Below, in pieces: positions 46,560 to 57,120 of a stretch of 64,000 nt of DNA (positions within the stretch are counted from its first letter, which is position 1; each line of letters opens with the position of its first letter). The stretch comes from Gnetum montanum (Eukaryota; Streptophyta; Gnetopsida; Gnetales; Gnetaceae), in NCBI GenBank assembly GCA_015680685.1, contig MNCI01006964.1, forward strand, positions 735,454 to 799,453. Direction: 5' to 3'. The position numbers and the translations under genes were made by a program. Below the pieces are notes generated by a model. That model did no database searches and was not told the origin of the DNA. It saw only the letters and a program-made list of their open reading frames with translations.

Positions 46560-46940
46560 TTTATAGTGTTACCAGTTAAACCTAACAGTTGGTTTTTTTA
46601 GTCTAGAATATTTATTGTTTCCTAAATATACAAATTCCTTCGTTATTATTAATGAATGAGATTGATTCATATTGTCTACTCCTAAAACCATATCATATGC
46701 TAACCATTCTATAACATAAATAGTAATATTAAATATCATACTTGATGGAGACCGTATCGATATCGTGGCTTCTTGCATTATGTATTTGTCTACCTGTCAA
46801 AGGTAACAACCAATTTAGGCCTCTCTCTCCACATGTAAGCAGGGATGATACCTTTTTGCGCTAATGTTGCCTATGCTCCTGTATCAATTAAGACATCTAT
46901 AGGATATATTTTAAATTGTGGTAAACTAATCCATAAAGTA
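46560..46940 (-). pseudogene. Caulimovirid aspartic protease, element V
   Basis: The minus strand encodes VLIDTGA near 46880-46900, the retropepsin-like active site, followed by a stop, then further protease sequence including VIEWLAYDMVLGVD (46680-46720), corresponding to the second conserved hydrophobic-Gly part. It lies just upstream of RT, as in caulimovirid polyproteins. Confidence 0.68.
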
Positions 46941-48900
46941 CACATCAATACCTAGAGTATTTTATGTATATTTTGATTTATTTAGATGGGAGCAATCTTT
47001 CTAACTTCCTAATCATAAAGTTGATGTTGATCACTTACTTATTTAGCTTGTAACTCTTCTACTTCTTTTGATGCCCATTGAATAAATTGTTTTAATTGTT
47101 TTGTTCTATTTTTCCTCCATGTGGATTGGTTTACACCATCGAAAATTGGATTTACTTCCTTCTGAGGTAGCTCTTTAATTTCTTGTTGCAACATTTCTTC
47201 TAAATCTTCAAACTACTCTAATTGAGATGGTTTTGGTCAACTATCAAGATACCAATCCTTATCTGTAAGGAACTATTTATACTATCTCCATTCTTCTTTT
47301 TTGTCTTTTAACTATTTTTCTATTAACATATATTTACTAATATTATCTATAGGAATAGATATTAATTTCTTTTTTAACCTATTTATTTCATCTCCTAATT
47401 GTTTCAAGTGGAAGTGATATTCTTAGAGGGAAGCTGTATTGGATTCTGTTCTAGATGATGAAGGATGAAATTTATTCATATGGTAATAAAATGTATCATA
47501 GTCCAAATCTCTGAAGCAGAAAAATATGGGTCATCAGTCCCACTACCCAAGGGAGAAAAAGTAGGTGAGAGTGGTGGATCATTCAAGTCATAGTCAATAG
47601 AAGATTCATAGTAAAGGTGATTACAATGATTGTAATCACCTTCATGTTTAGAATTAGATATGAATTCATAATATTATTCAAAAATATTATGTTTTTGTAT
47701 AAAATGTATTTTGTTAGGATCCTTATTTTTGGTAGGATAGGTAGTAGCAAAATGTGGTCCATTACAAATAATTCATTTGACATCTTTGTGGGCCATTCAT
47801 TGCTTCCTATGCTTAAAGAATCCTGGAAATCTTCTAAAAGGTTTTCACACTGGAGGTTGTCATCTTCTCCACCTTTGTTGTTGTCAAGGTTTATTATTTC
47901 TATTCCTATTTCTAGTACAATTCTTACATATTTCTTTACTTTTATCCTTTTTATTATATTTTTCTTCTGGACATAATTCTAAACATAGATTTTTCCCTAA
48001 TTTCCTACTTAAATATTGAACTAAATGTTGAGCCTACTGTGTATAATAGAGTTCTTAGTTTGTATTTGTAAGGAACTATTTGATTTGACCAAAACTCATT
48101 TTTGCAAGTACTAAGCCTTATTTCTTTACTTCAGTCATATACTTATTATAGAAAGATTGTGGTAAACATCCCAATAAATGTTCCTCAATAGCAACTTCAT
48201 GTTTCATTTTACCGTAATAATGCCAATTTTCCATTTCATCTAAGAAGACAAGTAAATCCTAAATCTTAGTTAATCTAGCTTTAAATTATTAGTCATGATA
48301 AAATTCTTATATGTTTTCTTTATGTCCTATAAATTCCTTAATAATAGCATTAGGAAATATAATGGTTGGTTGATTTATTATCCTTTGTTTAATATGTGTA
48401 GTTATATGGGTCCACCATTTTCATAACATTCCTTGAAAATTATATGTAGCATTTAGAATAGATCTTTTTGTTGATTTCTTCTCTAAATGGATTTGAACAT
48501 CAAGGTAAGATTGTATTAAATCAACCATATCCTAATGTTCTTTCAACATTTTATTATCCATACTAAATTTTGGTTGTTTATCTCCAGCTTTTCTGGTTTG
48601 TGTTAATATAGCATTTTCTCCTTGTTGTACCATTTCTTGTATTTTACTTCTTAAAATAGCTTCTTCAATATCAATAGATACTAATGTTGTTGTGCTTGAA
48701 GAATCACTTTCTTCAGTTTCTGTTGTATTAGCATTGATTACTAATCCTTTTCCCTTTTACTATTTCAATTTTCTTTTCTTATATAATTTTTTCTCTTCTT
48801 TTGTAATAACAAAAGGTGACGTTGGGAAATAAGCTAGTTCTTCAATGCTTAACAGAGGTGCACTAGGTTGTGGTGGTGGAGGTGAAAGTTTTAATTTTGG
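46941..48900 (-). pseudogene. Caulimovirid capsid region, element V
   Basis: The minus strand keeps a broken frame rich in Trp, Lys and Tyr between movement protein and protease. Pieces include LVFLDEMENWHYYGKMKHE (48185-48255), LLGCLPQSFYNKYMTEVKK (48120-48185) and a basic Arg/Asn/Gln stretch near 47830-47950 with a Cys pair (ICKNC). Basic and Cys-containing ends are typical of caulimovirid capsid proteins. No complete Cys/His knuckle is visible. Confidence 0.55.
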
Positions 48901-48921
48901 TACCCACACTTGCCTGATTGT

Positions 48922-49640
48922 TTATACTTCTCTATCAACTTTACCAACCATAACCATTTGATCTATGTTGGCTCTATTCATACCTTCCAATATATCTAAT
49001 TGTACTCTATTTAAATAAACTAAATCTCCTATTTTCATATTAGTCCAATTTTGTAGGCATATAATGTCTACAGGTGTTGTCATTGTTTTCTTTACTTGTA
49101 GTTTGTAGATAGACTCTGCAACTTCTTCTATTCCTAATTTTTGTTGTAACAATTCATATTTCCTTGGATGCTCCTCTTCTAGTTTTTTCAATTTTAAGTT
49201 CATTTATTTATATTCTTTTTCTTCTTGTGTTTCAGGTTCTTTTTTAACATTCATATGAGTATAAATGTTGGCTATCAATGCATCACATTCTGTACAATGA
49301 TAATGTGAATCTATTTGTTCTAGTATAGCATGTCTACATGATGGATCTCCTTTGTTTGAATAAGTTTCTAACTTTGTTTCTATTGGTTGTTTTTCTTGTG
49401 GATCAGGTTGACTAGTTTGTATCACTTTTGAAGATTTTCCTAATTCTACCTAAGTTAATTGTTTTTGCAATTCAACCAATTGATTTTGTAATTGCAATAA
49501 CATGTTTCTTTCTACTATGGGTTGAGATTGTGTTATTGTTATACGCATTGGAGGAGATTCATTTTAACATGATGATGAAGAGGCTAAAGAAGGAAATATT
49601 TTTCTTTTCGATCTATGGAGAGGATCTAAAGGATCGTGAT
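48922..49640 (-). pseudogene. Linker/coiled-coil region between movement protein and capsid, element V
   Basis: Frames 49425-49204 and 49203-48922 are consecutive on minus. The first has a CTEC pair with nearby His (HYHCTECDALIANIYTH), possibly metal-binding. The second is Glu/Lys-rich with LKKLEEEHPRKYELLQQKLG, predicted by eye to form a coiled coil. Function unassigned; position in the polyprotein is between movement protein and capsid. Confidence 0.45.
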
Positions 49641-50436
49641 CTATGAAATGTGGAGGTCTCAAATTTACCTAATATTTGCATTTAGCAGTTGTCCTATGAG
49701 GCCTCAAATATTCATAGTAAATATCATATGTATTTTCCAAATCTGGGTATTGTGTATGGATTGGCAAACCTTCTATATCATTCACTACTCTGTATTCTAT
49801 ATTTGTTATGCCTACTTATGTTTTGGACTCACCAAAGCGTAGGAGAGTTTGTATACTAGTGTTGCTAAATAATTTAAAGCATAATCTAGTACCTATTGTT
49901 GCGTAGATACTTTTATCTATCATGTCTATAGGTAAATAGACTATTAGCATTACAGGTTTGTAAATGTCAGGATCATGTAATGATAATGTAAAATTAGGAA
50001 GAGTAACTATTAAAGCATCTGTTTCTAGCATTCCTTTCACTTTAGTAATAATTGCATCCTCAAACTTTTTAAAATGTTTATCGATTAAGGCAATCTAGTA
50101 TGCCGCACTTAGTCAATAATTAAAATGTGGATGTATATGGATTGAAAGTTCAACTAGATGGATATAATTATACCCTTTTCTAATCCATTCTTTTGTTTCT
50201 ACTTACGAGAAAAATGTTAAAGCAACTAGTCTTGAGCCTGTTCCTAAAATTTCTAGATCACATTCAAACAAATAAAGCTCCTTCAAAGACTTTGTAAATG
50301 ATAAACTAGACTTCGCATAAATTTCATGACATTTCAATACTAGTAATGGAACTATACCATTTGTAGTGCTAAATAATGCTAAAATTTTGTGAAAATATGA
50401 TGAACTTTTAACATTTGATGGATTTACCATGATCAT
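49640..50436 (-). pseudogene. Putative 30K-type movement protein, element V
   Basis: First coding region after the primer site. The frames 50436-50203 and 50040-49816 carry VLKCHEIYAKSSLSFTKSL and DALIVTLPNFTLSLHDPDIY, then IGTRLCFKLFSNTSIQT, resembling the core and C-terminal strand pattern of 30K-superfamily movement proteins, which line plasmodesmata for cell-to-cell spread. Assignment rests on order and weak motif similarity. Confidence 0.55.
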
Positions 50437-50689
50437 CGAAAGCTTGTGATCTCTGCTGCCTCTCCACTACATGACTTACACAAGCCTGTCCTTTGACTTC
50501 CTCTGCGCAACTTACACTATTTAGTGATCTACACGACCAATCTCATTTCGAAAAAATAGTGGTAGAATAAAAATTCTAACAAATTCATAATTCTCACAAA
50601 ATTCTCCACACAAAATCCTATAACACTCTACAACATTCCAATTCACTAACCAAGTCTCACAAAAACCTCATGAACATGTTATGCGTATG

Positions 50690-50701
50690 GCTTCGATACC
50701 A
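50690..50701 (-). promoter_or_regulatory. Pararetroviral primer-binding site, element V
   Basis: Minus-strand TGGTATCGAAGC closely matches TGGTATCAGAGC, the initiator tRNA-Met complement used by caulimovirids. It lies downstream of the TATA box and AATAAA and upstream of the first coding region, as expected. Confidence 0.75.
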
Positions 50702-50737
50702 TTACTTAGAGTGACAACTTTTTTCACAAAATCATAC

Positions 50738-50878
50738 TTTATTGCACACAAGCAAGTAATTATAGGGCACATAGCCTAAGAGATGCTTAGTAAGGAATTC
50801 TTTCAAGAGCACATCTCATAGCTAGCTTGCGATTTCTCCCACTAATGCCTGTTAGGTTTCCAACAAAATCCTTATATA
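50738..50878 (-). promoter_or_regulatory. Pararetroviral promoter and poly(A) signal, element V
   Basis: Minus-strand TATATAAG at 50878-50871 and AATAAA at 50743-50738, about 130 bp apart, precede the primer site. In pararetroviruses the poly(A) signal lies shortly after the transcription start so that the terminally redundant genomic RNA forms. The arrangement is kept intact here. Confidence 0.65.
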
Positions 50879-51059
50879 CGGAAGTAGGAACCCTCTAGAC
50901 CCTTCAAGGTGCATCATGACTCATCACCCACTTACAACCACTTTACAAGATACCATCTTATCACATTACCTTTACAAACACACACTGGACACTTGGATAG
51001 ATACAAATTAAAGAGACTCAATTATTACATGCACCATCTAGATGCCAAACTTTGCTTTA

Positions 51060-51295
51060 ATCGAAGCTAGTATCAATGGCATCTAAGTCAAATTCCTGAT
51101 GAAGTGGATCATGATGATTGTCTTGGAGATACTAGACAAGATAATGACTACCATGCCTTCAGTATTCTTGGTACAAGGGGTTAATCTGATACAATTCTAG
51201 TGTTAATGGGTATCTTTGATTTTGCTGATAATGCTCAATAATATCAGGTGACATGGAAGTGAGTACATCTTGATACCAAGCAAAGGCCAATGAGT
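51060..51295 (-). pseudogene. C-terminal end of the viral polyprotein, element V
   Basis: Broken minus-strand frame with DVLTSMSPDIIEHYQQNQRY and an acidic end (HQEFDLDAIDTSFD) before a stop near 51060. It would be the last part of the polyprotein after RNase H. No known domain recognised. Confidence 0.45.
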
Positions 51296-51798
51296 TTTGC
51301 TAGTCTAATCTTTTGCTTATGTTGGTTTTCAAAAAGTATGGTGGAGTAGTATAAAGTTCTTGGAATGCATGCTAGGCACAGGATTGTAATGATCCAAAAT
51401 AGAGAAAATCACCATGTTCCTCTATTCTACTTCTTTGACGAAGATTGTTTGGAAACCCTGTAAGAAAATGTTTGGGTGTATGGCCATAGCGATTCCACCA
51501 AGTCCAAAACTCATCATTGGAAGGAAGATTGGGCACTAGAATCCTAAAACTAATATGATAAACATGATAAGATGCTAGTTGAAATAATGGCCAATTAATT
51601 AAACCATCAAGGTTAAATCTTCTAATTTCATAGAGATTTTTAGAGGTAATTTTACTCTTGAATCTTCAAGAACCACCATATAGGTTCTAGCAATATTGGC
51701 ATTACTAGAGGCTCTATTGATAATACTAATATACAAAGACCATTCAAATTCATGAAAATTTTGTATTTGCATTTCTTCTATACTAGACATATATTGAT
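51296..51798 (-). repeat. 503-bp direct duplication in element V, copy 1
   Basis: Copies 51296-51798 and 51799-52301 are nearly identical; TGCTAGTCTAATCTTTTGC starts at 51298 and again at 51801. It encodes part of the post-RNase H tail (DEFWTWWNRYGHTPKHFL on minus), so the duplication lies within coding sequence. Confidence 0.9.
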
Positions 51799-52301
51799 TT
51801 TGCTAGTCTAATCTTTTGCTTATGCTGGTTTTCAGAAAGTATGGTAGAGTAGCATAAAGTTCTTGGAATGCATGCTAGGCACAGGATTGTAATGATCCAA
51901 AATAGAGAAAATCACCATGTTCCTCTATTCTACTTCTTTGACGAAGATTTTTTGGAAACCCTGTAAGAAAATGTTTGGGTGTATGGCCATAGCGATTCCA
52001 CCAAGTCCAAAACTCATCATTGGAAGGCAGATTGGGCACTAGAATCCTAAAACTAATATGATAAGCATGATAAGATGCTAGTTGAAATAATGGCCAATTA
52101 ATTAAACCATCAAGGTTAAATCTTCTAATTTCATAGAGATTTTTAGAGGTAATTTTACTCTTGAATCTTCAAGAACCACCATATAGGTTCTAGCAATATT
52201 GGCATTACTAGAGGCTCTATTGATAATACTAATATACAAAGATCATTCAAATTCATGAAAAGTTTGTATTTGCATTTCTTCTATACTATACATATATTGA
52301 T
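51799..52301 (-). repeat. 503-bp direct duplication in element V, copy 2
   Basis: Second copy, differing from the first by only a few substitutions (for example GTAGAGTAGCATAAAG against GTGGAGTAGTATAAAG). It joins the first without a spacer. Confidence 0.9.
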
Positions 52302-52389
52302 TTTGGTATGGACATTCCCTAATTCTTCTACTATAATGAAGTTTCCAACCTTCATTTAATAAAATATCTACACAAGAAAATTCAAATAT

Positions 52390-52903
52390 TAGTACTAAAA
52401 TTCCTTGGTTAAAAAGTCTACTAAAGCATTTTTCCTACCATCTATATACTAAGATTCAAAGTCAAAATTCACTAAGAATAATAACCATGTTATTAATCTG
52501 GTATATGCTACTTTATTTAGATTCTATACTTGCAGGTATTTTTCAAAGTGTTTTAAATAACTTCGAATGATGAAATGCTTTTCTTGTAAGAACAATCTAA
52601 ATGTTTCAATTCCTCAGATTATGGCTAGTAACTCTTTATGAATACTATGATAATTTTGTTCTATAGGGTTGAACTTACCACTTGCATACCTGCATATGTA
52701 TACTATACCATTTAAATCTTCCTTTAATACCACTTCCTAGTACATTTCAGATGCATCAGTTTCTAGAATCAGTATTCCAGTTGTAGGCATTTTTAACTGT
52801 GGTAGTTTCATACATTTTTCTTTCAACCTTTTTATTGCTTCTGTGTGCTGATTTGTCCATTGTCCTACATCTTTCTTTCCTTGTTCATTTACTCTCTTAG
52901 GTG
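52390..52903 (-). pseudogene. Caulimovirid RNase H, element V
   Basis: Minus strand: VGQWTNQHTEAIKRLKEKC, then ILILETDASEMY (catalytic Asp in TDAS), VYICRYASGKFNPIEQNYHS, KELLAII and LITWLLFLVNFDFE. It degrades the RNA strand during viral reverse transcription and normally follows RT directly. Here it is the first module of the copy, 6 kb from RT. At 52903 the sequence switches to the LTR of element E. Confidence 0.8.
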
Positions 52904-53144
52904 TCTATAACTATGCTCAACCCCACAAAAACTACAAAAATCACTACATCCTTAGCACCATCTCACATTAGCATCGCAGCTAGCCACGTTGCACCCCTGT
53001 TGCATTCAGTAAGTTCCTATTCAATCGACTAGAACATTCAGGGTGTCCTATCTCTACCTCCAATAGGCCCTCACACAGATTTAGGGTTAGGCAATGAGCT
53101 TTTCAACCTCGATGTTCCAACTACTGACATTTTTAATCTTTACA
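52904..53144 (+). repeat. Partial 5' LTR (3' end only) of element E
   Basis: It ends CTTTACA five bases before a primer-site sequence like that of element A. The upstream part of the LTR is missing where element V begins. Confidence 0.55.
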
Positions 53145-53149
53145 ATTTA

Positions 53150-53167
53150 TGATGCTAGAAGGAGGGC
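53150..53167 (+). promoter_or_regulatory. Primer-binding site of element E
   Basis: TGATGCTAGAAGGAGGGC matches A's TGGTGCTATAAGGAGGGC at 16 of 18 positions and has the same five-base offset from the LTR end. Confidence 0.6.
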
Positions 53168-53399
53168 CAAACTACTTTTTCAAATTCCATTATGGTTGTC
53201 TTACATGCCCTTTTCATTGTAGTTGCTAGCTTTAAGCCAATGCAAACTATAACACCCTTGTGGACCTACTATGCAAGCATTTGTAGCTAAATCTTAGGAT
53301 AGTGTAGGCATTGTCTATTAACCTATTAGTGTAGGTTGGACCCTATAGTCAGTTCCCCCAAGAGCCCATGTAGTAATCCAAATCACACTCATTTCCACT

Positions 53400-53575
53400 A
53401 TCTACTAAATTCTCATCATTTTAGCTAGAGCATAGTCATCTCTAGTGTAGCCAACATAGTCCACTATCTAGCATGGAGAGTGTAGTTAGCATAGTTCGCT
53501 CCCTAGTATGAAGAATATACTCAGCATAGTCCACTCTCCAACGTGAAGAGTGTAGTTAGCATAGTCAATGGTGTT
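53400..53575 (+). repeat. Leader repeats of element E
   Basis: Units around GAGTGTAGTTAGCATAGT and CATAGTCCACT(C/A)TC recur about four times at ~40-50-bp spacing, the same place as the 200-bp leader repeats in element A. Confidence 0.6.
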
Positions 53576-53739
53576 AGCTAGGACAAGTTTAGTTTCAATG
53601 TAATCCATAGTGTTTCACAACTAGCAATCCTTGTAATCCCCTCGTACAACTCAATTTGCATCCATGAACCCAAATCAACCTTCAATGTTGATCTTGAACA
53701 CACCCAACATCTTTCCCATCCAATAAGAGACTAGGATTG

Positions 53740-54102
53740 ATGACCTTTGGAGTCCCGTAATACCAAGATGAAGGCAATTCCTTTGATTACGTAGTCAAGA
53801 CCCAGAATATGCCATGTTAAGAAATGATTAGTACAACTTCATATGCATAAAGATTCAAGTATAGTTATCTGTAGACCACCCTGATAGGGAGGTAAAACAA
53901 AACTATGAGCTAATCCATTAGGATGGTTCCTCATTTGATATCATCCTACTCACAGAACCCTACCATTGGCTGTTAGCATAGTTCATCTGAGTAGATGAGC
54001 ATGACATAGGAATAGACTATGAGGAGCCCCTACAAGAGGAAGAAGATCAGTTTGAAGCATTCTCTGAGCATGAGGGCTCTTTCAACACCATCTTCCAATG
54101 AG
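53740..54102 (+). pseudogene. N-terminal gag of element E
   Basis: YNFICIKIQV, then VKQNYELIH and an acidic QEEEDQFEAF align with YNFICVKIQAG, KKQYELVHKGG and the EEEEDF stretch of element A gag (16007-16240). Stops interrupt it. It ends where the LTR of D begins at 54103. Confidence 0.65.
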
Positions 54103-55734
54103 TGTTCCCTTTTCTGGCTCCTCCTTAGTTGTAGCGATCGAAAATGTTGGTGGTTGGAAAACACTGAGGGGTTAGCAATCATGGATAGTTTCAACCCCGT
54201 ATCTGCGAGAGGGCCTGTGCTGGATGGAATGGATACGGGATGCCTTGAACAGTCTGGTTGATCAAACAAGGACTTAGTCAACGTCTATATAGCCTTTTGC
54301 AACATGTAGTTTGAAAATAGAATTAAAAGTGTGAAGCAATGCTTAAATGCAAAAGAGATAGAAAATAGCATAGAACACAGCAATAAGCAAGAAAAAAAGT
54401 AAGATGTAGTTAGAAAAATGCACCGCTCCGAAGCTACAAGTTTGCTCTGTCAAGATGGATACAATCGGTTGCACAACATTGAGTACAAAGATCTCGAGAG
54501 TAACCAAGACGTGTAGAAAAAAATGGTTGTGCCGTTGGGCACAGATTTAGGAGTTGACAATGTAAAAATTCTACCAAGTTGGTAGAAAGGGATAGAACAG
54601 GACGCCAGTTGAGAATGCTAACTGTTTGCAGTGTCAAACAGAAAGCTTACAATGAACAATGTTACAATGCTAACTTGCTTATTTTTGCCATGGAATCTGA
54701 GAAGCCAACCAAAAAATACCAACCAACCCACCATCCAACCATTCGAGCATTGCTCATCAAAGTATTTATAGGGCTAAGGACATGCGAAAGTGGTAGTTTG
54801 GATGCCACGTGCCTTGTGCCCATGTGACTTGTCTATGCTGCACGTGCCATGTGTGACCATTGGGCCTGCATGATTGTTGTAATGCGATCCTACCATGTCG
54901 TAACTGTGAGCCTACCATGTTGTGATTGCACCGTTAGTGTCTAGAGATTTGTGCCAATGGTTCAATTAGATGAAGTGCATTGATGTCGCACAACCACTAA
55001 CCATGCTTTGATATGCTTCATAGAGTAGTATGTTTGGCATGGCGTAGCATCTCATCATGCATTCCGCTATGTGTGTGGGCTACATGCTTGCTATGCTACG
55101 TAGCATAGAGACTGTCCTTAGTCACAAAAACTTTGTCAATCTACAAACTTTGCTTCCTGCACTATGAAACTTGTAAACTTGCTGATCCTGCCCTTTGTGT
55201 TGCCTTCTGTCTCTTCCATAGAATTGCTATGCCTCACTTTGGCATGTAGCTCAGCGTAGCGTAGCAACAGACATGGTCCGTCACTTCTTGATGGAAAGAG
55301 ACATTGCCAAAGTACTTGAAGTCGGGTGAGGGGACCAGCCACCTAGCTTTTGCTACATTGTGCTATGCTGCATAGCATAGCGTAGCATAGCACTTCGTTC
55401 TGCAATCATTTTCTAAAGCTTGGCAAGCTACATAGTGAGGCGTAGCGTAGCGTAGTAGACTTCGTGACTTAGAAAACTTGCCAAACTATTTTGTGCATTC
55501 CGGGTGCTGCTAACAACTCCATGTGTTGCTTCTGAGTAGGCTGTCGGCTGGGTAAACTACTTAGGTGGACAAGCAGGATGATCCATATAGCCTGTTTGCA
55601 CCTAAAGCAGAAAATTTTCCAAACTGACCAGCCTGAATTAAGTGTGCATTTTCCTCCTGAAGAACTGTCATAGCACTACGTGAATTGCAAGGCCTAGTAA
55701 AGCAAGCATGCCTTCACATTTTTTGGGTGTTTCA
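54103..55734 (-). repeat. 3' LTR of element D (1632 bp)
   Basis: On minus it starts TGAAACACCC right after the purine tract ACAAAGAGGTG and ends GGGAACA. A minus-strand TATAAATAC box lies at 54770-54762. TAGCGTAG words cluster at 55250-55460. The copy at 4056-5220 is the same family. Its outer end interrupts element E gag. Confidence 0.75.
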
Positions 55735-55803
55735 TTGGCACCTCTTTGTCGACATCTAGAGAGTGGGCTTGATAGACGTTGACAAAGAATACGAAACACC
55801 ATA
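55724..55803 (-). repeat. Inverted repeat at the polypurine tract/3' LTR junction (element D)
   Basis: Plus-strand arms 55724-55756 (GGGTGTTTCATTGG, CTCTTTGTCGACATC) and 55776-55803 (GACGTTGACAAAG, CGAAACACCATAG) pair around a ~19-base loop. The same structure, with different bases at several paired positions, is at 30812-30896 in element A. Confidence 0.65.
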
Positions 55804-56814
55804 GATCGCTCAATGCTGATGTTGTTGCTTAGTGAGTTTCAGGACATTGCTTGACTACACTAGAGAGTGTTGCATTGGAAGGGACAGGCGAAGTAGGGAG
55901 GAAGGAGGCATAGGAGAAGGCAAATAATGAGGTTTAGCTAAATCCCTCGTCAGAGTGCTCATGAGGAAGTCGTATGCATTTTCACCTTTGCTTTCACTTG
56001 CCTTCAACCTCCCATAGGACAAGCATCTTTCCCAGGATGAGTTGCGTTACATTCGTGTAGGGTTTGGACCTGCCTATAGATGCTTTCCATGTGGAGAGCT
56101 GCATTACACATGTCATGAAGTCTTCATTGATGTTTCCCACACGGTGAGATGTGTTACGTGCACCATGGGATTTGCACTATAGAGTAGTCAAGCTAGTCGA
56201 GGCACTCACTTTGCGATGATGTAGCATTTGCTACTACGGTAAGATGTGCCTTCAGCCAATGAGGGCAAAGGTCTTGCTTGCTTCAGATGTTGTTAAAGTT
56301 CTTTGGACACCTTTGCTGGTGTATGGTGTCAAAAGCAAGAAGGCCAACAATGACTTTGTCAGCATTTGCGTGGAGGAGGTGGCATCGAGGGCGCTGTTGT
56401 GAGTGCGAATGCACTAGAATCCCTACCAAGGGCATCCATTTCTAGTTCAACTATAGGATCAGCTACCACATAGCCAAACACCTTTAGAAGGGCGCTGGAG
56501 GATAACCATATTATGCTTGGGCCGCAATAGTACTAGAACTTCAGCAATAGGCACTGGCCAAGGAACTACCGTCAAGGCGATAGGCCATGGAAACAATAGG
56601 TCCGGAGGACCAGTGTGATGTCATACAACATCTCTGGAGGATCAGCATGATGCCAAGGGTGGAAATGTCACATATGTCCCAGGTTGCGTTCCCATTGTAT
56701 CATGAATCACGTTTTGGAGCTACAACGACCCACCCACGCGTCGACATTGCACCCGCTTGTTCGATGCGTATTCGATGTTGGTGCATGCTGGGAATGGGAC
56801 ACGAATCGAGTTTA
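55804..56814 (-). other. 3' untranslated region of element D
   Basis: No supported gene. Three imperfect ~60-bp units occur at 56030-56180 (GAGTTGCGTTACA, GAGCTGCATTACA, GAGATGTGTTACG), in the same relative position as the 83-bp duplication in A's 3' region. Confidence 0.45.
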
Positions 56815-57110
56815 AGTTCTTGGTAGACTGTGTGCTGGTTTAAGGTCCTAATAGACCGTACATGCCAGTTTAATGTCATAACAGACGTGTCATGCCAATT
56901 TATAGTCATAGTGGACTACCTGTGCCAATTTTATGTCATAGCGGATGGTCGCCACCAGTTTAACATCATACCAAACACTACTTGTTACTGTTTCCAGTTT
57001 ATTTTCATAGCGAATGTTGTTGTAGCCATGTCAATTTAATGTCGTAGAGGACGCTCGCTTGCCTGCGCCAGTTTTATGTCGTAGCGGACGGTTGTTCGTC
57101 TACTCCATGC
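56815..57110 (-). repeat. Module-boundary motif cluster (element D, after integrase)
   Basis: On plus, GCCAGTTTAATGTCATAACAG, GCCAATTTATAGTCATAGTGG, GCCAATTTTATGTCATAGCGG, CAGTTTAACATCATACC and similar units recur eight times. It is the inverse of A's 29395-29760 cluster and in the same module position. Confidence 0.72.
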
Positions 57111-57120
57111 GCTCAGACAT

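Larger units (their letters stand above)
45790..52903 (-). mobile_element. Element V: circularly permuted endogenous pararetrovirus (caulimovirid)
   Basis: Read on minus: RNase H (52903-52390), a C-terminal polyprotein tail partly duplicated (52301-51060), an intergenic region with TATA box, AATAAA and a tRNA-Met-like primer site (50880-50690), movement-protein-like region (50436-49640), capsid region, protease with IDTGA, and RT (46330-45810). A viral genome would run RT directly into RNase H, so this copy was opened between them and joined the other way round, as expected from a circular episome. The apparent single long reading frame from movement protein to RT recalls petuvirus- or florendovirus-like caulimovirids. 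Many stops make it inactive. Confidence 0.8.

Noticed and set aside
47617-47976. A plus-strand frame of 119 codons rich in Phe/Ile/Leu resembling a membrane protein.
   Set aside because: It is antisense to the viral capsid region; hydrophobicity arises from the complement of Lys/Asn/Glu-rich codons.
54030-54281. Overlapping short frames on both strands at the E/D junction.
   Set aside because: They cross from gag of E into the D LTR and match no domain.
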